This document shows, in pieces, positions 54,766 to 63,273 of a stretch of 64,000 nt of DNA. The notes below the pieces were generated by a model. The model ran no database searches and had not been told where the DNA came from. It saw only the letters and a program-made list of their open reading frames with translations. Source of the DNA: JADGHX01 sp037200125 (GTDB taxonomy: Bacteria; Pseudomonadota; Gammaproteobacteria; Steroidobacterales; Steroidobacteraceae); contig JBBCGS010000008.1 in NCBI GenBank assembly GCA_037200125.1, positions 434,001 to 498,000 on the forward strand, read 5' to 3'. Numbering within the stretch: the first letter of the stretch is position 1; every line of letters begins with the position of its first letter. The position numbers were made by a program, and so were the translations under genes.

Positions 54766-57700
54766 TCAGTGGGCCGACGCCGAACCTGACGGCGCTCCGT
54801 AAACCACCCGCAACCCGGCATCACCCACGAACGTCTCGAGCTTCTCGATCAGCTCACGCGTGGCTTTCACATTCCAGTCCGAACCCAGCGTCAGCGCGCC
54901 AGCGGCGCCACGACCGCGATATTCCACCGTGATCGCGCACGGCCCGCCCCGGTAGGGGCGCAGGATCTCGGCAAGCCGGTTACTGCACTGGGCGGGCTCC
55001 TGCCCTTGCGGCCAGCGCAGCACGAGGCGCTTCGCCTGCTCCTCGCGCGCCTTCTCCAGCGCCTTCACTTTCTTCGCGGTCAGACGCCAGCCGTCGCTGA
55101 AATCGTCGAACCTCAGCAGGCCCTCGACGATCACCAGCGAGTTCTTGGCAATGAGGTCGCGGTACAGCTGGAACGCGTCCTCGAACAGCGTGACTTCGAG
55201 CCAGCCCGTGCCGTCGTCCAGCGTCACCATCGTGCGCGGGCCGCGCTTCTTTATTTCGTTGATCTCGCCGGCCACGGTCACCGGCTTGCCACCGCCGAAG
55301 CGGAAGCCGCCCTCACCGCCGCCGCCAGACGGGCGCTCGCTGACGAGATCCTCCAGCCGGTGCGTGACGAAGCGCGCGATGCCGCTTTCGAACGGATCCA
55401 TCGGATGCCCGGTCAGATACAGGCCGAGCGTGTCGCGCTCGCCGTCGCGCCGAACACGCTCGCTCCACTCGAGGAGCGTGGGCACGTTCTGCAGGACGTC
55501 CACTTCCTTGCTGCGATCGGCCGTCGCGAGGCCGAACATGTCGTTCTGGCCCGCGTCCAGCGCCTTGGAGTTCTGATCGCCCAGCTGCATGGCGGCCGGC
55601 AACCGCTGCATCATCGTCGCGCGGTTGCTCCCGAGCGAGTCGAGGCTGCCCGAGCGGATGAGCGCCTCGAGCACGCGCCGATTCAGCTTGGAAAGATCCA
55701 GCCGCCGGCACAGGTTCTCGATGCTCGTGAAGCGGCCGTGCGCCTCGCGCTCTTCGATGATCGCTTCCACCACGCCCTGCCCCACGCCACGCACCGCGCC
55801 GAGGCCGTAGCGGATGGTCTTGTCGTCATCGACCGTGAACTCGAAGCGCGACACGTTCACGTCCGGCGGCTTCACTTCGAGGCCGCACGAATCGCGGCAG
55901 TCGCGGATCAGCGTCACCACCTTGTCCGTGTGCGCCATGTCCGCGGACATCACGGCCGCCATGAAGGCCGCCGGGTAATGCGCCTTCAGGAACGCGGTCT
56001 GATACGACAGCAGCGCGTACGCGGCGGAGTGCGACTTGTTGAAGCCGTAGCCCGCGAACTTCTCCATCAGGTCGAAGATGTTGCCGGCCTGCCGCGCATC
56101 GACGCCGCGCTTCGTCGAGCCATCCAGGAAGATCTGGCGCTGTGTCGCCATCTCCTCGGGCTTCTTCTTGCCCATCGCGCGGCGGAGCATGTCGGCGCCG
56201 CCGAGCGTGTAGCCGGCGAGCACCTGCGCGATCTGCATCACCTGCTCCTGATACAGGATGACGCCGTAAGTGGGATACAGCACCGGCTTCAGGTCCGGAT
56301 GCAGGTAGTCGATGGGCTCCTGAGTCGCCTTGTTCTTGCTGTGCTTGCGCTCGATGAAGTCGTCCACCATGCCCGACTGCAGCGGACCGGGGCGGAACAG
56401 CGCGACGAGCGCCACGATGTCTTCGAAACAGTCGGGCTGCAGGCGGCGAATGAGGTCCTTCATGCCGCGCGATTCGAGCTGGAATACCGCGGTGGTCTTG
56501 CAGGCCTTCAGCAACGTGTAGCTTTTTTCGTCCTCCATCGGGATCGCGTTGATGTCGAAGGGCGGCAGCCCCTTCGACGCGCGCACGCGATCCATGATCT
56601 TCACCGCCCAGTCGATGATCGTGAGCGTGCGCAGGCCGAGGAAGTCGAACTTCACGAGGCCGGAGGCTTCGACGTCGTCCTTGTCGAACTGGGTGACGAC
56701 GTTCTTCGCGCCTTCTTCGCAGTAGAGCGGCGCGAAGTCCGTGAGCACCGACGGCGCGATCACGACGCCACCGGCGTGTTTGCCGGCGTTGCGCGTCAGG
56801 CCTTCGAGCGAGCGCGCGAGATCGATGAGGTTCTTGATCTCCTCTTCGGTGTCGTAGAGCTTCTTGAGCTCCGGCTCTTTTTCGAGCGCGTCGTCCAGCG
56901 TGATGCCAAGCTCGAACGGCACGAGCTTCGCGATGCGGTCGACGAAGCCGTAGCTCATGCCGAGCACGCGGCCGCAGTCGCGCACCACGGCCTTCGCGGC
57001 CATCGTGCCGTAGGTGATGATCTGCGAGACACGCTCGCGGCCGTACTTGTCGGCCACGTAGTCGATGACGCGATCGCGGCCTTCCATGCAGAAGTCCACG
57101 TCGAAGTCGGGCATCGAGACGCGTTCGGGATTCAGGAAGCGCTCGAACAGCAAGTCGTACGCGAGCGGATCGATGTCTGTGATGCCGAGGCAATACGCGA
57201 CGAGCGATCCGGCACCCGAGCCGCGGCCCGGCCCGACGGGCACGCCGTTGTTCCGCGCCCAGCGAATGAAGTCCGCCACGATGAGGAAGTAGCCTGAGAA
57301 CCCCATCTGGCAAATGACGGTGAGCTCGATTTCCAGACGCTCGTGATAGCGTTCCGGATCCTTGACCTTGAGGCGCTCCAGCCGATCCGTCAGCCCGCGG
57401 GCGGACTCGCCACGGATGAACGAATTGGCCGTCTCGCCTTCCGGCACGGGATACGCGGGCAGCCGGCTCTCACCGAGCTTCAGCACGAGACTGCAGCGGC
57501 GCGCCACTTCCACCGAGTTGGAAAGCGCCTCGGGGATGTCCGAGAACAGCTCCGCCATCTCCTTCGGCGTGCGCAGGTATTGCTGATTGGTGTACTTGCG
57601 GGCGCGCGACTGGTCGACGAGGAGCGCGCCGTCGTTGATGCACACGCGCGCTTCATGCGACTCGAAATCATCCGGCTTGATGAAGCGCACGTCGTTGGTG

Positions 57701-58293
57701 GCGACCACCGGCACGCCGCGCTTCGACGCGAGCGAGACCGCGGAAGCGATGTACGGCTCTTCGCCGGGGCGGCCGAGGCGCTGCAGCTCGATGTAGAAAC
57801 GATCGCCGAACAGCTCGAGCCAGCGCGACAACGCCTGGTCGGCGTCCCGCTCCTTGCCGTTGACGAGTGCGCGGCCGACGTCGCCTTCCGTTGCGCAGGA
57901 GATCGCGATGAGTCCGCTGATGTTTTCCGTGGTGAGCCAGGTGCGATCGATCGTCGCGACACCGCGCTGCTGGCCTTCGAGATAGGCGCGGCTCACGAGG
58001 CGAGTGACGTTCCCGTAGCCCGAGGGCGACTGGCACAACAGAGTGAGTCGCGACGGCTGCGCGCGATCGCCGGTCTCGCGCACGAGCAGGTCGACACCGA
58101 TGATCGGCTTGATGCCGGCACCGAGCGCCGCCTTGTAGAACTTCACCATCGAGAACAGGTTGTTCTGATCGGTGACCGCCACCGCCGGCATGCCTTTGGC
58201 CGCCGCCGCCGCGACCAGATCGTCCACCCGCACGACGCTGTCGACGAGCGAGTACTCGGTGTGCAGGCGCAGGTGTGCGAAAGCCGCCGTCAT
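54766..58293 (-). CDS. dnaE: DNA polymerase III subunit alpha
   Basis: 1175 residues from ATG 58293 (MTAAFAHLRLHTEYSLVDSV). Replicative polymerase of the chromosome. PHP domain first, then the polymerase catalytic site MPDFDVDF (D398, D400) and FDFLGLRTLTIID, VGPGRGSGAGSLVAYCLGI, GKHAGGVVIAPS, YGFNKSHSAAYALLSYQTA (finger/thumb region), a helix-hairpin-helix part and a C-terminal OB fold (VTVAGEINEIKKRGPRTMVTLDDGTG). Length near E. coli (1160). Overlaps rnhB by four bases. Confidence 0.98.
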   Translation of the reverse strand: MTAAFAHLRLHTEYSLVDSVVRVDDLVAAAAAKGMPAVAVTDQNNLFSMVKFYKAALGAGIKPIIGVDLLVRETGDRAQPSRLTLLCQSPSGYGNVTRLVSRAYLEGQQRGVATIDRTWLTTENISGLIAISCATEGDVGRALVNGKERDADQALSRWLELFGDRFYIELQRLGRPGEEPYIASAVSLASKRGVPVVATNDVRFIKPDDFESHEARVCINDGALLVDQSRARKYTNQQYLRTPKEMAELFSDIPEALSNSVEVARRCSLVLKLGESRLPAYPVPEGETANSFIRGESARGLTDRLERLKVKDPERYHERLEIELTVICQMGFSGYFLIVADFIRWARNNGVPVGPGRGSGAGSLVAYCLGITDIDPLAYDLLFERFLNPERVSMPDFDVDFCMEGRDRVIDYVADKYGRERVSQIITYGTMAAKAVVRDCGRVLGMSYGFVDRIAKLVPFELGITLDDALEKEPELKKLYDTEEEIKNLIDLARSLEGLTRNAGKHAGGVVIAPSVLTDFAPLYCEEGAKNVVTQFDKDDVEASGLVKFDFLGLRTLTIIDWAVKIMDRVRASKGLPPFDINAIPMEDEKSYTLLKACKTTAVFQLESRGMKDLIRRLQPDCFEDIVALVALFRPGPLQSGMVDDFIERKHSKNKATQEPIDYLHPDLKPVLYPTYGVILYQEQVMQIAQVLAGYTLGGADMLRRAMGKKKPEEMATQRQIFLDGSTKRGVDARQAGNIFDLMEKFAGYGFNKSHSAAYALLSYQTAFLKAHYPAAFMAAVMSADMAHTDKVVTLIRDCRDSCGLEVKPPDVNVSRFEFTVDDDKTIRYGLGAVRGVGQGVVEAIIEEREAHGRFTSIENLCRRLDLSKLNRRVLEALIRSGSLDSLGSNRATMMQRLPAAMQLGDQNSKALDAGQNDMFGLATADRSKEVDVLQNVPTLLEWSERVRRDGERDTLGLYLTGHPMDPFESGIARFVTHRLEDLVSERPSGGGGEGGFRFGGGKPVTVAGEINEIKKRGPRTMVTLDDGTGWLEVTLFEDAFQLYRDLIAKNSLVIVEGLLRFDDFSDGWRLTAKKVKALEKAREEQAKRLVLRWPQGQEPAQCSNRLAEILRPYRGGPCAITVEYRGRGAAGALTLGSDWNVKATRELIEKLETFVGDAGLRVVYGAPSGSASAH

Positions 58294-58946
58294 GCGGGCA
58301 CGCTTCCGTCGTCGAAGCTCAGTTGTTCCATGAACTCCATGGTGTCCAGCAGGTCCGCCACGGGCTGGAACGAGCGCCGGTGCTGGGGGCAGGGCTTGTG
58401 CACTTCCAGCGCCGCAAGATGCATGGGCGTCGAGTAGCCCTTGTGAATGCTGAACTCGAAGCCGGGATAGCGCGCGTCGAGCTGCACCATCAGGGCGTCG
58501 CGCGTGGTCTTCGCGAGGATGGACGCGGCGCTGATTGGCGCGTGGGAGTCGTCCCCGCCGATGATCGCTTCGACGGTGCAGCCGAGGTTGAGGTCTTCGA
58601 TGCGTGGCAGGCGATTGCCATCCACCTGGATGTGCGTGGGGCACACGGGGAGACCCAGCAACGCGCGGCGCATCGCCAGGAAAGTCGCCTGCAGGATGTT
58701 GATGGTGTCGATTTCGTCGCGATCGGCCCAACCGACGGCCCACGCAACGGCGCGCTCGCGGATGCGGGGGGCGAGCACTTCGCGTTCTTCCGGGGTGAGC
58801 TGCTTCGAGTCGGCGAGGCCGCGAATCGGGCGGTTTGGGTCGAGGATCACCGCCGCGGCCACCACCGGGCCCGCGAGTGGGCCGCGGCCCGCCTCGTCGA
58901 TGCCGGCTACGCGTACGCGGTAGTTTTTGGAGGTGACGATCCTCAT
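58290..58946 (-). CDS. rnhB: Ribonuclease HII
   Basis: 218 residues. Removes ribonucleotides in DNA. Catalytic acids lie in VAGIDEAGRGPLAGPVVAA (D15, E16) and later in HIQVDGNRLPRI, then ISAASILAKTTRDALM. Overlaps lpxB by four bases upstream and dnaE by four downstream. lpxB-rnhB-dnaE is the standard order. Confidence 0.96.
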   Translation of the reverse strand: MRIVTSKNYRVRVAGIDEAGRGPLAGPVVAAAVILDPNRPIRGLADSKQLTPEEREVLAPRIRERAVAWAVGWADRDEIDTINILQATFLAMRRALLGLPVCPTHIQVDGNRLPRIEDLNLGCTVEAIIGGDDSHAPISAASILAKTTRDALMVQLDARYPGFEFSIHKGYSTPMHLAALEVHKPCPQHRRSFQPVADLLDTMEFMEQLSFDDGSVPA

Positions 58947-60106
58947 GGCGTTGGGCGTCCTGTCGCATTCACGTAATCCAGAATCGCAGCGGCGGCCCGA
59001 TCCGCGCCGCCGCGCCTCAGCACCTCGTGCACGCCGAGAAACTCCTTCCGCAGCTCGGCGACCCGCGCCGGGTCCTCGATCTCATTCAACAGCGCCTCAC
59101 CCAGCGCCGCCGGCGTCACCGCCTCCTGAAAAAACTCAGGCACCCGCCTGCGCCCCAACAGCAAATTCGGCTGCGAAAAATACGGCACCTTCACCAGCCC
59201 CAATCGCCTCAACAGAAAAGCCGTCATGGCGCCCAGTCGATAGGCCACCACCATCGGCCGCTTCGTCAGTGTGGTTTCGAGTGTAGCTGTGCCGGATGCG
59301 ACTATCACGCCGTCGGCCGCAGCGAGCGCGCGCTGCGCCTGGCCGTCGAGCACCGCGATGTCCGGCGCGCCAGCGACGGACGCGCGCTGCTTCTCGAAAC
59401 TTTCTCGCACCCGCCCCGAAGCCATTGGCGCGACGAACTTTGTGCCGGGCGCGCGCGCGGCGATCCAGGCCGCGGCACCGATGAAGTCCGCACCCAGGCG
59501 CTCGACTTCACCCATGCGGCTGCCGGGCAGCAGCGCGACCACGCGCGCGGCGGAGTCGAGGCCCAGGGCGCGCCGGGCGGCCTCGCGATCGATCGCCAGG
59601 GGAATCTGGTCCGCCAGCGGATGCCCGACGAACTCCGCCCGCACACCGTGCTGGGTGTAGAACTCGGTCTCGAACGGCAACAGGCACAGCACGAGGTCCG
59701 TGGACTGCCCGATCGTCTTCACCCGACCCTGACGCCAGGCCCACACCTGCGGGCTCACATACTGCACGGTGCGCAACCCGCTGCGCTTCAACTTCTTCTC
59801 GAGCCCGAGGTTGAAGTCCGGCACGTCGATGCCGACAACGACGTCGGGGCGAGTCTGCTTGAACCTCTCGACGAGCGTACGCCGCAGCCGGAGCAGGCGC
59901 GGCAGGTGCGTGAGGACTTCAACGAGCCCCATCACCCCGAGATCGTCGGACGACGCCCACGCCTCGCAACCGAGCGCCACCATCTTCGGTCCGGCCATGC
60001 CGAAGAATTGCGCATCCGGCACGCGCGCCCGAATGGCGGTGATGAGCGCGGCGCCGAGCGTGTCGCCCGACGTCTCGCCCGCGACCAGCCCTACCCTCAG
60101 CGTCAC
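58943..60106 (-). CDS. lpxB: Lipid-A-disaccharide synthase
   Basis: 387 residues from GTG 60106 (VTLRVGLVAGETSGDTLGA), since this gives the exact family start; an extension upstream overlaps lpxA. Joins UDP-diacyl-glucosamine and lipid X. Motifs VAGETSGD, FGMAGPKMVALGCEAW, VDVPDFN-type GIDVPDFNLGLEKKLKRSG, LPGSRMGEVERLGADF and ASGTATLETTLTKRPMVVAYR. Nineteen bases after lpxA. Confidence 0.96.
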   Translation of the reverse strand: MTLRVGLVAGETSGDTLGAALITAIRARVPDAQFFGMAGPKMVALGCEAWASSDDLGVMGLVEVLTHLPRLLRLRRTLVERFKQTRPDVVVGIDVPDFNLGLEKKLKRSGLRTVQYVSPQVWAWRQGRVKTIGQSTDLVLCLLPFETEFYTQHGVRAEFVGHPLADQIPLAIDREAARRALGLDSAARVVALLPGSRMGEVERLGADFIGAAAWIAARAPGTKFVAPMASGRVRESFEKQRASVAGAPDIAVLDGQAQRALAAADGVIVASGTATLETTLTKRPMVVAYRLGAMTAFLLRRLGLVKVPYFSQPNLLLGRRRVPEFFQEAVTPAALGEALLNEIEDPARVAELRKEFLGVHEVLRRGGADRAAAAILDYVNATGRPTP

Positions 60107-60125
60107 GGCCAGATCCTGGACAAAT

Positions 60126-60896
60126 TCAGCGGATGAGACTGCGTTCCGAGGTGCCGATGAACTCGACGAACGCCGCCACTTCAGGCTGCGTTTTGCCGAG
60201 CTCGTGCAGCTTCGCGACCGCATCCGCCAGCAGCAGGTCGGAGCGGTAGAGGACGCGGAACGCGTGGCGGACGTTGCGCACCTGGTCTTCCGTGAATCCG
60301 CGTCGCTTCAGGCCGACCGTGTTGATCGAGTGTGGCTCGGCCGGGTTGCCGGCCACCATCACGTAATTCGGCACGTCACGCGTCACGATGGCGCCGCCCG
60401 CGATGAACGCGTACGGCCCGATCTTGCAGAACTGGTGAATGGCCGCAAGACCGCCGAGCGTGACCCAGTCGCCCACTTCGACGTGCCCGCCGAGGGTCGC
60501 GCCGTTCGCGAACACGAGATTGCTGCCAACGGTGCAGTCATGGGCGACATGCGAGTACGCCATGAACAGATTGTCGCTGCCAATGGTGGTGACGCCCTTG
60601 TCGTGCGTCGTGCCGCGATTGATGGTGCAGGACTCGCGAAACACATTGCGGTCGCCGATTTCGAGACGCGTGGGCTCGCCGGCGTATTTCTTGTCCTGGG
60701 GCGCATCCCCGATCGACGCGAACTGGAATACACGATTGTTCGCACCCATGCGCGTCGGGCCGTTGATGACGGCATGCGGGCCGACGACGGTGCCGGGCCC
60801 GAGGATCACGTCCGGGCCGATGATCGAGAACGGGCCGACGGTCACGTCCGCCGCCAGCTGCGCCTTCGGCGAAATGATGGCGCGCGGATCGATCAC
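60126..60896 (-). CDS. lpxA: UDP-N-acetylglucosamine acyltransferase
   Basis: 256 residues from GTG 60896 (VIDPRAIISPKAQLAADV). First step of lipid A synthesis. A left-handed beta helix of hexapeptide repeats runs through residues 5-190. The catalytic histidine is in MAYSHVAHDCTVG. The C-terminal helical part has VGLKRRGFTEDQVRNVRHAFRVLYRS. The GTG overlaps the fabZ stop by four bases; no ATG would suit. Confidence 0.96.
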   Translation of the reverse strand: MIDPRAIISPKAQLAADVTVGPFSIIGPDVILGPGTVVGPHAVINGPTRMGANNRVFQFASIGDAPQDKKYAGEPTRLEIGDRNVFRESCTINRGTTHDKGVTTIGSDNLFMAYSHVAHDCTVGSNLVFANGATLGGHVEVGDWVTLGGLAAIHQFCKIGPYAFIAGGAIVTRDVPNYVMVAGNPAEPHSINTVGLKRRGFTEDQVRNVRHAFRVLYRSDLLLADAVAKLHELGKTQPEVAAFVEFIGTSERSLIR

Positions 60897-61387
60897 GATG
60901 CGGCACCGGCCGGGCCGGCCGGCGCGCCCTTGGCGGTGCCCGCTTCCGGCGCGACCATCATCTCGGCGCTGCACACTTCGGACTCGTCCACGAGCGCGGC
61001 TGTCGAGAATTTCCAGATGCCCTTGAAGCTGCGTTCGAGCGTCGCCGTCAGCACGAGCTGATCGCCCGGCTCCACCGGCTTGCGGAAGCGCGCCTTGTCG
61101 ATACCGACGAAGAAGAAGCGCGTGTTCTCATCCGGAATGACACCTGCGGTGATGAACGCCAGGATGCCGGCGGTCTGCGCGAGCGCTTCGATGATCATCA
61201 CGCCCGGCATCACGGGCCGATAGGGAAAATGACCGGGGAAGAACGGCTCGTTGAACGTGACGTTCTTGATCGCGCGGATGCGCTTGCCCTTCTCGCACTC
61301 GAGCACCCGGTCCACCAGCAGGAAGGGATAGCGATGCGGAAGCTGCTTCAGAATCGCGTTGATATCGAGCCGGATCGGATCAGTCAT
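60893..61387 (-). CDS. fabZ: 3-hydroxyacyl-ACP dehydratase FabZ
   Basis: 164 residues from ATG 61387; a second ATG directly upstream at 61390 is equally usable. Dehydrates 3-hydroxyacyl-ACP in fatty-acid synthesis. LPHRYPFLLVDRV and the catalytic FPGHFPYRPVMPGVMIIEALAQTAG (His and Glu) are present. The last 20 residues (APEAGTAKGAPAGPAG) are a low-complexity tail beyond the normal end. Overlaps lpxD by eight bases. Confidence 0.96.
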   Translation of the reverse strand: MTDPIRLDINAILKQLPHRYPFLLVDRVLECEKGKRIRAIKNVTFNEPFFPGHFPYRPVMPGVMIIEALAQTAGILAFITAGVIPDENTRFFFVGIDKARFRKPVEPGDQLVLTATLERSFKGIWKFSTAALVDESEVCSAEMMVAPEAGTAKGAPAGPAGAAS

Positions 61388-62462
61388 CATTCTCGCCTTC
61401 GGGCCTGTTCGCTGCGTTGTCGTCTTCGTCGACATTCTCGGTCGAGCGTATGCCGGTCGCGCGTTCGAGCGCGCCGAGCCGGTTCGCCATGGAATCGATG
61501 CGTTTCAGGCGGCCCACGATGCGTCGCCACGTGCGCGCCTCCTCCGCCGGAATGCCGCCGGAGTATACGCCGGGGCGCGTGATGGAATGACTCACCATCG
61601 TGAGCCCGGTGATGGCAACGTCATCGCAAATGGAGAGGTGGCCGACGATGCCGGCCATGCCGCCGATCATGCAGCGCTTGCCCATCGTGACACTGCCCGA
61701 AAGACCAACGCACGCCGCCATCGCTGTGTGCGCGCCGATGTGACAGTTGTGGCCGATCTGAATCTGGTTATCGAGCTTCACGCCCTCTTCGAGCACCGTG
61801 TCGCCGATGGCGCCTCGGTCGATCGTGGTATTGCAGCCGACTTCCACATCGGGCCCGAGAATCACGCCGCCCACCTGCGGCACGGACAGCCAGCGACCCG
61901 CATCGTTTGCGAAACCGAACCCATCCGCACCGATCACCGCGCCGGGCTGGAGCACGGCGCGCGCGCCGACTTGCACGTGATGACAGAGCGTCACGCGCGC
62001 GACGAGCCGCACGTCTTCACCGACGACGACGCCTTCTTCGACGATCGAATGCGGACCGATGCAGGTGCGTGCGCCAACGATCGCGTTCGAACCGATCACG
62101 GCGAACGGACCTATGTGCGCGGTCGGATCCACCTTCGCGTCGGGCGCAACGATCGCGGTGGGATGAATGCCGGCCGGCGCAACGGCGCGCGGATAGAGCG
62201 TGCCGGCGATGCGCGCAAACGTGGCGTGGGGATTTACCGCAACCAGTGAAGCGACCGGGCACAGGTCCACCGACCGCGGGTCGAGCACGACGACGGTGGC
62301 CCGCGTCTGCTCGAGCAGGGACCGCAGTTTCGGATTGGCGAGGAACGTGACGGAGCCGGCATGCGCGCCCGAGAGGCTCGCGATGCTATCGACGCGCACA
62401 TCAGGATCGCCGCGAAGCTCGCAGCCGAAACGAACTGCGAGCTCTCCGAGCGAGACGGACAT
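61380..62462 (-). CDS. lpxD: UDP-3-O-(3-hydroxyacyl)glucosamine N-acyltransferase
   Basis: 360 residues. Third step of lipid A synthesis. An N-terminal uridine-binding domain (SLGELAVRFGCELRGDPDV ... GSVTFLANPKLRSLLEQT), then hexapeptide repeats through TTIDRGAIGDTVLEEGVKLDNQIQIGHNCHIGAHT with the active-site His, then a C-terminal helix. It is slightly longer than E. coli LpxD owing to an acidic tail (ENVDEDDNAANRPEGENDD). Upstream 166 bases contain repeat B. Confidence 0.97.
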   Translation of the reverse strand: MSVSLGELAVRFGCELRGDPDVRVDSIASLSGAHAGSVTFLANPKLRSLLEQTRATVVVLDPRSVDLCPVASLVAVNPHATFARIAGTLYPRAVAPAGIHPTAIVAPDAKVDPTAHIGPFAVIGSNAIVGARTCIGPHSIVEEGVVVGEDVRLVARVTLCHHVQVGARAVLQPGAVIGADGFGFANDAGRWLSVPQVGGVILGPDVEVGCNTTIDRGAIGDTVLEEGVKLDNQIQIGHNCHIGAHTAMAACVGLSGSVTMGKRCMIGGMAGIVGHLSICDDVAITGLTMVSHSITRPGVYSGGIPAEEARTWRRIVGRLKRIDSMANRLGALERATGIRSTENVDEDDNAANRPEGENDD

Positions 62463-62490
62463 CGCTAAGGCCTGTTCACGCTACGTATGC

Positions 62491-62577
62491 GTTGCGCAGG
62501 CGGCAAAAACCACGCTTTTTGCCGCCGCGAACGACGTAGGGTCTCGAAGAAATCGTCAGGAGACGATTTTCTCCAAT
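62491..62577. repeat. Repeat family B, copy 2 (between skp and lpxD)
   Basis: Counterpart of 23369-23455. Core hairpin 62499-62526 is a perfect 11-bp stem: GGCGGCAAAAA, loop CCACGC, TTTTTGCCGCC. A second hairpin follows at 62550-62569: AAATCGTC, loop AGGA, GACGATTT. The A and T runs are inside the stem, so it is not a standard terminator for either strand. Confidence 0.9.
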
Positions 62578-62628
62578 CAAGCCAGGGAAGCCGCGACAGC
62601 GTGGGGATCACGACCCGACGCGGCCGGT

Positions 62629-63201
62629 TTACTTCGCCGGAGCGGCGGGCGGCTTGGGAGCGACAGGGCCGGCGCCGGCTGGAGCCTTCGGCGCCTTCGC
62701 CACCATGGCGCTCAGGATGGCCGGCGTGATGTCGAGCGCGGGCGTCGAAAAGATGACGCCATCCGCGACCACGAGATCGAAGTTCTGCGCCTTCGCATAG
62801 GCGCGCACCTCATCGATGAGCGCGCGCTGCAGGCGGGACATTTCCTCGTTGCGGCGGGCGGTGAAGTCGTCCTGCAGCTCGGCGCGCTTCTGCTGCAGAT
62901 CGCGGGCCCCGTCACGGATGTCCTTCTCGGTCCGGGAACGCTGGTCGGCCGTCATGGTCGCCTGGTCCTTGTCGAGCTTGTCCTGCTTCGTCTTGAGCGA
63001 ATTGGCCAGGTTTTCAAGCTCGCGCTGTTTGGGCGTGAACTCGCCGCGGATCGCTTCCATTGCGGTCTTCGCCTGGGGGGACTCCTCGACCAGCCGGCCG
63101 TAGTCGACCACCCCGATCTTGATCTCGGCCCACGCCGGTACGGCGAACAGGGTCGCGAGGAATGCCAGGCCCAGAAGCTTCGAATGATTCAAACGCGTCA
63201 C
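62629..63201 (-). CDS. skp: Periplasmic chaperone Skp/OmpH family
   Basis: 190 residues. Holds unfolded outer-membrane proteins between Sec and BamA. A signal peptide (SKLLGLAFLATLFAVPAWA) is followed by EIKIGVVDYGRLVEESPQAKTAM and a long coiled coil (QRELENLANSLKTKQDKLDKDQATM ... LQQKRAELQDDFTARRNEEM). The closing part is FDLVVADGVIFSTPALDITPAI, typical for OmpH/Skp. The C-terminus is a Pro/Ala-rich extension. Between bamA and lpxD, the standard place. Confidence 0.95.
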   Translation of the reverse strand: MTRLNHSKLLGLAFLATLFAVPAWAEIKIGVVDYGRLVEESPQAKTAMEAIRGEFTPKQRELENLANSLKTKQDKLDKDQATMTADQRSRTEKDIRDGARDLQQKRAELQDDFTARRNEEMSRLQRALIDEVRAYAKAQNFDLVVADGVIFSTPALDITPAILSAMVAKAPKAPAGAGPVAPKPPAAPAK

Positions 63202-63273
63202 AGAACACTCACCTCTAGAGAAGGACGGCTCGTCGGCCGCGATTTTCGGCCCCCAGCGCGCCTGCGGCCAGTG

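Noticed and set aside
55006..57297. 763-residue plus-strand open frame opposite dnaE
   Set aside because: Antisense shadow of dnaE.
62499..62569. Rho-independent terminator after skp
   Set aside because: The T-run is inside the stem rather than after it, and a homologous copy lies within a coding region, so repeat B is a better explanation.
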